NCBI GenBank assembly: GCA_003868215.1
Contig: QWDQ01000005.1
Span: 310,001-374,000, forward strand
DNA length: 64,000 nucleotides
Direction: 5' to 3'
Source of the DNA: Pseudophaeomoniella oleicola
Lineage: Eukaryota > Ascomycota > Eurotiomycetes > Phaeomoniellales > Phaeomoniellaceae
Translations under genes and position numbers: made by a program
The notes under the pieces: model-generated
Databases searched by the model: none
Seen by the model: the letters and a program-made list of their open reading frames with translations, nothing else
Told to the model about the DNA's origin: nothing
Shown here: positions 56,785-64,000 of the stretch, piece by piece
How the letters are laid out: the number at the start of each line of letters is the position of its first letter
How positions within the stretch are numbered: position 1 is the first letter of the stretch

Positions 56785-58245
56785 ATGGCCAAAACGTCTG
56801 TTGTCACGGAATACGCCCTACCGACTACTGGATCACCCACCTTGACTCTGGATCAGCGCATCCAACGAGAGATTGAACATAATGGGATCGCTCGACCTCA
56901 AGGATACGTTGTCTCGTGGCATGCCAATCCTCTCGTCGAGAACCATCATTTTGGTCGTTGGCATCCTATGAAACCATGGCGGTTGACATTAACCAAGGAG
57001 ATTGTTCTTGCTTATGGGATGCACACTGCCATGGACACATATCTGTCCCGTGCTGCTACTAGGGAGGAACTGACGGAATTTCACGCCGATGACTACATTG
57101 ATTTCTTGTCTCGGGTCACCCCGGAGAACATGAATCTTCCACCCCAAGATCGTGAATATACCGCTCACAACATGGGTGATGACTGCCCTATCTTTGACGG
57201 GCTTTTTGAATATTGTACCCTCTATGCTGGTGCTTCGATTGATGCAGCTAGGAAACTGATCAATCATCAATCCGATATCGCAATCAACTGGTCTGGCGGA
57301 CTACATCACGCAAAGAAATCAGAAGCCTCGGGCTTTTGTTATGTAAACGACATTGTGCTAGCAATTTTGCAGCTTCTACGCCATCATCCCCGTGTCTTGT
57401 ACATTGACATTGATGTCCACCATGGCGATGGTGTTGAGCAAGCCTTCTGGTCTACAGATCGCGTACTCACTGTCTCCTTCCACAAGTATGACAGGGAGCA
57501 ATTTTTCCCCGGTACCGGACCTTTGGATTCTACAGGTCCGCTCAATCCCCAGAATCCCGGAGCACATCATGCTATCAACGTGCCCTTGAACGATGGCATC
57601 GATGATACGAGTTACACCTGGCTCTTCGAGTCCATCATCGGTCCTTGCATTGAGGTTTTCAATCCTACAGCGATCTGTCTCCAGTGTGGTGCCGACAGTC
57701 TTGGCAATGATCGTCTGGGTTGCTTTAACCTGAACATTCCAGCTCATGGCAAATGTTTGAGCTTCGTCAAGAGCTACAACATACCGCTGCTCGTTGTCGG
57801 CGGAGGTGGTTATACACCGCGCAATGTTGCACGTGCCTGGGCTCATGAGACGTCGATATGTATCGATGCTGCTGAAAGGATCGACCCGCAGCTCCCTGCC
57901 CATATGCCTTTCCGGCGGCATTTCAGAGGTGACTCCCTCTTCCCACCTTTGCACGGCAAATTCGAGAACAAGAATCCACGTCCATACCTCGAGAACATCG
58001 TCCAACATGTGCAGGAACAGCTCCGGTATATGCAGGGTGCACCAAGTGTCCAGATGCAACATATACCTCCAGACATCATGGGCTGGCGAGACGAGATCGA
58101 AAAAGAGATAGAGGAAGAGCGCATGGAACGGAGTCAAGATGGTGACATCACAATGTCGAACGATGGAGGACTGGCGCTTCCCGGCAGAGGAAGAAAGGAC
58201 CTTGAGCGAGGAAGTGGTGAAAAAGGAGGACTGTCACCATTCTAA
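56785..58245 (+). CDS. hosA: Class I histone deacetylase (HosA/Hos2 type)
   Basis: Zinc-dependent lysine deacetylase; the Hos2 branch is the catalytic unit of Set3-type complexes in yeast. Single exon, 486 aa from the ATG at 56785 (MAKTSVVTEYALP); the frame extends upstream to an in-frame start at 56752, but relatives start near here. Domain landmarks: HHFGRWHPMKPWRL, EFHADDYIDFLSRVTP, the active-site pair INWSGGLHHAKKSEASG, zinc-binding DIDVHHGDGVE, FFPGTG, and CGADSLGNDRLGCFNL, then VVGGGGYTPRNVARAWA. All catalytic residues are kept. The N-terminal third (LTKEIVLAYGMHTAMD and the WHANPLVENHHFG motif) favours Hos2 over Rpd3. The C terminus is charged and disordered. Hos2 assignment is by motif memory and could be checked with a tree. 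Confidence 0.9.
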   Translation: MAKTSVVTEYALPTTGSPTLTLDQRIQREIEHNGIARPQGYVVSWHANPLVENHHFGRWHPMKPWRLTLTKEIVLAYGMHTAMDTYLSRAATREELTEFHADDYIDFLSRVTPENMNLPPQDREYTAHNMGDDCPIFDGLFEYCTLYAGASIDAARKLINHQSDIAINWSGGLHHAKKSEASGFCYVNDIVLAILQLLRHHPRVLYIDIDVHHGDGVEQAFWSTDRVLTVSFHKYDREQFFPGTGPLDSTGPLNPQNPGAHHAINVPLNDGIDDTSYTWLFESIIGPCIEVFNPTAICLQCGADSLGNDRLGCFNLNIPAHGKCLSFVKSYNIPLLVVGGGGYTPRNVARAWAHETSICIDAAERIDPQLPAHMPFRRHFRGDSLFPPLHGKFENKNPRPYLENIVQHVQEQLRYMQGAPSVQMQHIPPDIMGWRDEIEKEIEEERMERSQDGDITMSNDGGLALPGRGRKDLERGSGEKGGLSPF

Positions 58246-59135
58246 GGCTAGCTACTCGTACAGCTTGACTCTTCACTTCAACCGTGGGATCACGACAGAG
58301 TTCATGAAACGTGATAAGAAGAAGGGCATCTCCTGCAGTAAGGATGCAATGCGCAGGCCACCCACGCAATTTCGATCTATAGAGGAAAGACGACTTCCTA
58401 CGGAGGCTGAGTGTCTCCGGACGATCTTGCGATGCTTAGGAGCAATCGATCCACCCACGATCCCGAAGGCAAACCGCCACGATTGAGAAGACTGTCGCTG
58501 AACTCTTGTTGAGAGGTTGTTATCTGTCGTTCATGCTACGCACTCGTTGTATCCTGGGGAAGGCCCACATGAGTCTCCCAAAGAATCTGGTGTCTTGTCG
58601 ATAGCAGAAACCGAGATTTACACGTAGCTAGGAGTTGAAGTTTCCAGCATCCTCGACGGTGGTACGCGATTAAGGCTTCATTCTAATGTCTCTCTCATGG
58701 AGGTCCATCGATGATTTCCGGAGGCGTGCTTCCGGGCAGATATCTGTTCGGTTCTGACCCGCAACTCTATCAGATGAGCCTGACATCCAGCCACCACATG
58801 CCGAGAAGTTGAGCATCTATGTACTGTTCGCAGCATTCAAGGTCACAAAACAGAACAAAATAAAACAGATGCCCCTTCGCAGGATCATGGCAAGCGCTTG
58901 GGTCATGGGATGATTTTGATCGGAGTCTGATAGTTGATTTACGAGCGTTTGGCCCATGAAGTACGAAACGACGTTGAACTTTGGACAATTTCGGAGCCTT
59001 AAAAAGAACAGAAGGCCTAGCATGTCATCGAAAGGGAGGTATCTGATTCCAACCTCGAACACATGTTCGTGTGTATATGTCAAATAGATGGACCTATAAA
59101 AGCACAATAATCATCTCAACAACCAAATTGCACTG
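58246..59135. other. Intergenic, nothing assigned
   Basis: About 890 bp between converging genes; no supported coding frame or motif. It should contain both 3' UTRs. Confidence 0.55.
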
Positions 59136-60131
59136 CTACATGATCACGTCCTTCACTACCGCTGCATTGTTAGCTGCATTGCCTTTATTTCCCATTTTAT
59201 TCAAGATACTTTCGTTGATCATGCCCATCCGCAATGCCCAATCATCTCGACCGACCTCCTCAACCAATTCCTTCGCCATCACAAGCCGTCTTTCGTACTT
59301 CCTTCTACCGACGACCTGAACCGTGCGTCCCTTCATGCTCATCTCCGTCATCGACGCATTCAGCAGCTCCAGCAATGCCAATTCGACGACCATCAGCATC
59401 CCGATCATCAGCTGGCCCGTCTGTGACGACGCATTACTTGCTAGGATGACTGCGAGATAGACCAGAACTACAGCCGCGTTGGCGACGAGTTGTTCGAGTC
59501 CTGTTGCATCTCTCAGCCACTCTCCCGACGTCACGGCTTTGAGATCGTCGACGAAGCCTTGAAGGCGTACCCAGCGGTCGCGGGACAGGAGGACGAGTAA
59601 GTCCCCTTTGACGCCGGGTTCGTGTTGACCAGACCATGTGACGGATGCACGGCGTCGGAGAATCCAATCCGAGATCAGATGAGATGCTAGAAGAAACAGG
59701 AGAGATGCTAACGTGAAAGTATCTCCCAAGGCTTTCGAAACAGTAACTGCCGAGACGCTGAGGAGCATGAGGGCTCCATATGCCATCTTCTGGACCATAG
59801 GCGTGTCCCCAGGCTCACCAACGGAAGACACCGACAACGTCGTCAACGACCCAGTTCTTCCAATCTTCTGCAGATAGAACGTTGTAGCTTCATTCTCGAC
59901 ACGAAATACATAGCCCGTCGTCATGGCGGCACAGGCAGGGAACTCGAATTCACTGAGGGTATGGGCGGACTGAAGAGTGTGGAGGCCAGGGCAGAGAATC
60001 AGAAAGGAGAGCCATGACGAGTGAGCACCTCTGAGGATGCGGTAGGCGGACAGGGTAGTGAAGGGTGCCAGGAAGAGCAGGCCGATTAAGGACAGGTTGA
60101 GGGTTGGAAAGGGGGTGATAGTTGATAGCAT
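59136..60131 (-). CDS. Uncharacterised multi-pass membrane protein
   Basis: I do not recognise this family. Single exon, 331 aa, from the ATG at 60131. Predicted membrane segments by eye: near the start (LSLIGLLFLAPFTTLSAY), about 40-55 (SWLSFLILCPGLH), about 115-160 in two helices (ALMLLSVSAVTVSKAL, LASLLFLLASHLISDW), and about 225-265 in two helices (VLVYLAVILASNA, LMIGMLMVVELALLELL). A polar loop with an FYLQKIGRTGSLTTL stretch precedes helix 3, and a hydrophilic region with RDRWVRLQGFVDDLKAV precedes the last pair. The C terminus is charged and ends KDVIM. No signal or catalytic motif is visible. Topology suggests a five- or six-helix protein. Good length and clean composition support a real gene. 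Confidence 0.75.
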   Translation of the reverse strand: MLSTITPFPTLNLSLIGLLFLAPFTTLSAYRILRGAHSSWLSFLILCPGLHTLQSAHTLSEFEFPACAAMTTGYVFRVENEATTFYLQKIGRTGSLTTLSVSSVGEPGDTPMVQKMAYGALMLLSVSAVTVSKALGDTFTLASLLFLLASHLISDWILRRRASVTWSGQHEPGVKGDLLVLLSRDRWVRLQGFVDDLKAVTSGEWLRDATGLEQLVANAAVVLVYLAVILASNASSQTGQLMIGMLMVVELALLELLNASMTEMSMKGRTVQVVGRRKYERRLVMAKELVEEVGRDDWALRMGMINESILNKMGNKGNAANNAAVVKDVIM

Positions 60132-61750
60132 GATGTTCTAGTTGTAGGTGGCAGTCGGCATGAAGGTTACCAGTCGTGGTCGTGAATTCAATTAGGTTGA
60201 GATCTCATTAGGAGTGTATATACGATAGGAGAATGTATCACAGAGCATACGGCGAGGTTGTCAAGGCAGTCAGCCTCAGTATACCTCGAAAGGTGCTGCA
60301 TGCATATACACAGGCTACAAGGCAGACCAACCCAGAGATTATCGCTCGGGTGTGACGGTGAGCTTATGCAAGCTGACTAACCATCAGTGAGAAGGGGAGG
60401 CAAAGTAGAGCAATTGAACAGTCGGTGGACAAGCCATACATGAAGGCACCACAAACCGCATAAATAATTAATTATTAGATACCCTCATCGTCATCATCAA
60501 CAACATCATCAGCCCATTCCCAAAGGTTCGGCACAGCTTTATCAATTGAGTCATTCGTAGAGTATTTGATAAGTTAAATCAGGGTTTCCTCTTTTACTAT
60601 TGGAAGCGAGTGGATAACAAACGCTCAAGCTTTCTCATGCCAATAATAATATCAACAAGCGGGCGGCGGGAAACTAGGGAACATAGCGCCCATTCTTTTT
60701 CTTCTCCTTTAACCAAGAAAGGATGCGATGGGCGCATCACTGACGTAGGATTTCACAGGACTCGGATGAGAGATGAGAGACGAGAGAAGGGCTACCGACG
60801 TTTCCCTGCAGATGTTGCCGTCCAGGAATTAAATTACTGAATGATTCTACAGGCATACAACGTTGTAGACATCAATAGGGTTACGTCTTCTGTATTCCCT
60901 GTTCGATGCTGGTGCAGTTTGAAAAGATGGGATCAAGATGGGAAATGACTGGCTCTGAGCGACTGCAATGCTGTATCTCAGTCTCATACGAGTGTGAAGC
61001 TGTCTACCGGTTATCGTCGCGGTCGAAGAGAAATAGGGCCTTTTGAAGCGACAAGTGATGGCTACTGGACAAGAGTTAGTTAGTGTCAGTTACTGGTTAC
61101 TACGTTAGTAATTTAGTGGCAAAGAACTTGCTGTCTTCCCCTAAAGGGAATTAATTAATTGATGCCCCAGTGAAGAGGCTCGGGGGGTAATCAATCAAGC
61201 CCAGATTGTTTGGATTGTGGTTTTCCCACGAAAGAACCCCGAAACAACGTCATTTTATCTGGGCCAGCATCCGATGTTTCTTATGCTTGTTTTGGGTCTT
61301 CCTGATAATGATTGGAATATGGAATCTATTACTGTAATTACTTTTGTGAACCTACAACGTGCCTCCCTTTTCGCTTGTCCGCATCTAATCAGCAGCAATA
61401 CAGTACAGTAATCGAGGTCTTGTCGGTTAGGAGCGAGACGGCAGCGAAGTGCGCTGAATAATTGAACGGTACAAGAAGCGCAAAACCCAAAAATCTTACC
61501 CCGATCATCCGCTTGTGAAGTCAACACAGATTTGCACTTATCGCCATACAATTTCTACAGAACCTATCCTCAGTCCCTCTTGATACTGACTCGTGTTTGT
61601 CACATCTCAACACCTTGCGAACGTCTATCGACCCATCAGCACCGAACACGTAAACGGCTTTAGCAGATGTACATTTCCTGATGAACGAGTACCGTCGGCG
61701 ATCGCACGTGTTTCTCAATCACGCTGAAGAATCCAGGTGTTGATGTCGAC
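60132..61750. other. Intergenic, nothing assigned
   Basis: About 1.6 kb between divergent genes. Frames here are short or lack an ATG, and none is protein-like. AT-rich patches and TTAATTAATTGA near 61150 are seen. The last 300 bp should hold the DUF2985-like promoter. Confidence 0.5.
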
Positions 61751-64000
61751 ATGGCTCGCAGTCGCAGCAGTAGAACCGACACCCAGCATGAGCCTGTACC
61801 GATGGTGAGGATAGAGCCGACGACTTCCAACCCCTCCGGAGCCCCCGCAGAACCGATTCCACCTCGAGGCTCGTCGCATAATGCCGCCGGCGCATCACGG
61901 AACAGCTCTCCAAACCCTCCTTCCTTCAACGCTTCAACCCTCAATCCTCTCCGCGCATTAGCGAACAGGCCACGGGCCTCTTCCATTCGGATTAAACGCC
62001 AACCGTCATCAAATCAAATCAGTTACTTCCAAACCCCATCAACTGGTGATCTTATCACCCCCTCAGCAAGCGGCGCCACCCCAACCTTTGATGGCATTGA
62101 AGAGGAAACTACAGGTCGCCGTCGGAGCTCCTCGGAACCACAGCGACCGTCGTGGCTAGGGACCCCGGATGACCTCACAAGGTCGAGCACCGTTGTATCG
62201 GGCTTGCCAAACATATCCGAGACGCATGCCGAGGATCATACAGATCGAAGCGGTCAACGGCTCTCCGTTCCTGAACCAGAAGCAGCGAAACCCACAACAA
62301 GGGCCGGCAGGCTGAGGGCTGCTACCACCAATTCGGCCAACCGAGGCCTGCAGCGTTTGAGTTCGTTTACGACGTTACCGGGGTCCCGAAGCTCACAGCT
62401 GGGATCGGAAACGCCGGAGAGGTCAAGTCGAGCGAATGAATACGAGTCGGAGATTGTCGATCTACTCGATGTCGTTGGTATGTACACAAGGCGGCGTTGT
62501 CTTGCATCAGAATCTGACCTTGAATAGATCCCGAAGTTTCCACACTATCTACCCTGACAAATGTTCAGAACTCGCTCTTCATCCCGGATTTGGGTCGATT
62601 CCTCAATCGGCGACCAACCTATGAACTCACCCCACGCGCCTCACAGCGTCATGTACCTACTGACGCCGAAAAAAGTACGACGGCCTCGATGGCCCCATCA
62701 GGTACCTCGAGTACGCCTTCCGTGCCCTCCGAACCAAGGCCACCGATACCGCCCAAGGAACCAAGGCAGCCAAGATTACCTCCAATGGCGGAGAGGCCCT
62801 CCGAAGAAACCGAACGGCCCCATTTTCCTCGAAATATTAGTATCTCTTCCGACATGAGTGATACGCGGTATGCTGTACTTCCTCACGGTGTCACTTTGCT
62901 AGGCTGGAGTGAGGACGACAAGGAGTTGCTCAACGATCATGTCCGGCATATGTTGCATTCCAAGCGATCTGCATTCAAAAGAGGTATGAAGGGGTTCTGG
63001 AAGTACATTCAGAAGCGTAAGTTATCACCCTTCGTCGAGAAGTGACTCAATAAATCTTGAACTAACACAATGTAGCACTTGGTTTCTTCGTCACCTTGTA
63101 CGCAATTCTGATCACGCTCTTCGGTCTTGCTTGGGTGCTTTTCCTTATTGGCTGGATCAACGTTGGAGGTAGACAACTCTACGTGATTAACGTTATTGAC
63201 AATGTTTTGGTGGCTCTGTTCGCAATCATGGGTGACGGCCTCGCTCCGTTTCGCTGTGTCGACACTTACCACATGATCTTTATTGCGCATTACCACTATC
63301 TCAGTTGGCAGCGACGAAGAGAGCGGAGATTACCCGACCTCAAAGACCACAACGATCTTCCTTCAGAAATTCCAAATAATGTAGACATGGAAGTTGGAGC
63401 CACCGAAAAGGCCGACTTTTCTGTCCTGACACCTAAACAACAAGCAAACCTAGAGCACCACTCGCGAAAGTACGCCAAATCACACACTTTTTACCGACCT
63501 CACGAGACCGAGACTCACTACGCTTTCCCTGTGAAACTCCTCATAACAGTCACTGTCCTCTTGGACTTCCACTCCATCTTCCAGATTTGCCTTGGGTCTG
63601 TCACTTGGAGTATCAATTACCATCACCGACCTGCAGCTGCAACCGCAACTATCCTCTGCTGTTCCATTTCTTGCAATATTGCCGCTGGGATTGTAATCAC
63701 TATCGGCGATCGTATCACACGCAAGAAAGAGATCATCGAACTCCAATTCCGCCAAGCGCTAACTCGCAGCGCCATCAAGAAGGTCCAAAAAGAGAAAAGG
63801 AGGGAGGCTGAGGCTCATGGCGAAGACCCAGAAATCATCCCTGTCCCCGAGACCCACGCCGTGGTCACGCAAGATACGGCAGACAACGAATCCGTCCTCG
63901 ACGACGCACACAATCGCGTCACCGTCGTCGGATCACCCGAAGCCGTTGACAAGGTCGTTGATCGAATCCGGTCCCCCGAAAAGTACGACCAGGCCGTCGC
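61751..64000 (+). CDS. DUF2985-like integral membrane protein (3' end beyond window)
   Basis: Conserved fungal membrane protein of unknown function, of the DUF2985 type. Exons: 61751-62477, 62528-63016, then 63076 to the window end, so at least 713 codons, incomplete at the C terminus. The first 400 or so residues are Ser/Pro/Arg-rich and disordered (many TPERSSR-like and PPIPPKEPRQP patches). A conserved segment starts near VLPHGVTLLGWSEDDKELL with a helical WKYIQK just before the second junction. Exon 3 holds membrane segments: FFVTLYAILITLFGLAWVL, LYVINVIDNVLVALFAI, PVKLLITVTVLLDFHSIF, and ATILCCSISCNIAAGIVIT, with HYHYLSWQRRRERRLPD in the loop. A basic coiled tail (IKKVQKEKRREAEAHGE) follows. 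Phases agree at both junctions. Confidence 0.82.

Noticed and set aside
57376-58137. 253-codon minus-strand frame opposite the deacetylase gene
   Set aside because: Antisense to conserved deacetylase motifs; no domain of its own.

Overview
This is a nuclear segment from a filamentous ascomycete (Pezizomycotina). The signs are protein-coding genes with short GT-AG introns of about 47-62 nt, typical filamentous-fungal families (a Sln1-type hybrid histidine kinase, a Zn2Cys6 regulator, a CYT-4-like RNase, a HosA/Hos2-type deacetylase, a LaeA-like methyltransferase, an Fmp42-like transporter), and intergenic stretches rich in poly-A/T, CT/GA microsatellites and short palindromes. I cannot place it below subphylum from sequence alone. 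I found no mobile element, CRISPR array, rRNA or convincing tRNA.

Layout. 1-5.1 kb: Sln1-type osmosensing histidine kinase (+). 5.1-7.3 kb: low-complexity spacer. 7.3-10.8 kb: Zn2Cys6 transcription factor (-), then a 2.5-kb spacer. 13.3-17.2 kb: mitochondrial RNase II-family protein (-), divergent from a MoaD-type molybdopterin synthase subunit (+). 18.2-19.0 kb: small protein with a glycogen-binding module (-). 20.5-26.8 kb: RPB2 and a CTNNBL1 homologue (both -). 27.1-27.6 kb: Tom6-like outer-membrane protein (+). 28.7-29.4 kb: GFA/CENP-V protein (-). 29.4-37.2 kb: gene-poor stretch holding a ten-exon methyltransferase (-), a MARVEL-like membrane protein (-) and unassigned fragments. 37.3-41.0 kb: MFS transporter (+) and a GC-rich PLP enzyme of the Cys/Met family (+). 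41.3-42.3 kb: adenine deaminase (-). 43.7-48.5 kb: tricalbin (-). 50.0-51.9 kb: Sti1 co-chaperone (-), with a heat-shock element upstream. 52.7-53.9 kb: RNA polymerase III subunit RPC6 (+). 54.8-58.2 kb: Yng2-like PHD protein (-), divergent from a class I deacetylase (+). 59.1-60.1 kb: unknown membrane protein (-). 61.75 kb to the end: DUF2985-like membrane protein (+), cut by the window edge.

Most of the window is a housekeeping neighbourhood: transcription (RPB2, RPC6, zinc-cluster factor), chromatin (Yng2-like, HosA-like), splicing (CTNNBL1), mitochondria (CYT-4-like, Tom6-like), chaperoning (Sti1), ER-plasma membrane contacts (tricalbin) and signalling (Sln1). The genes do not form one pathway. 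The accessory-looking part is 29.4-41 kb. I see no clear undescribed multi-gene system. The points most worth a second look are the gene-poor methyltransferase/MARVEL region with its unassigned exons, the compositionally deviant PLP enzyme, the MoaD-type protein ending in Ser-Gly, the histidine kinase with an SKH-type repeat in its ATPase domain, and a TACTACGTAGTA palindrome that recurs between genes.

Exon borders were inferred by eye from GT-AG signals, reading-frame phase and family similarity. In every multi-exon model the exon lengths sum to a whole number of codons, apart from the gene cut at the window end.
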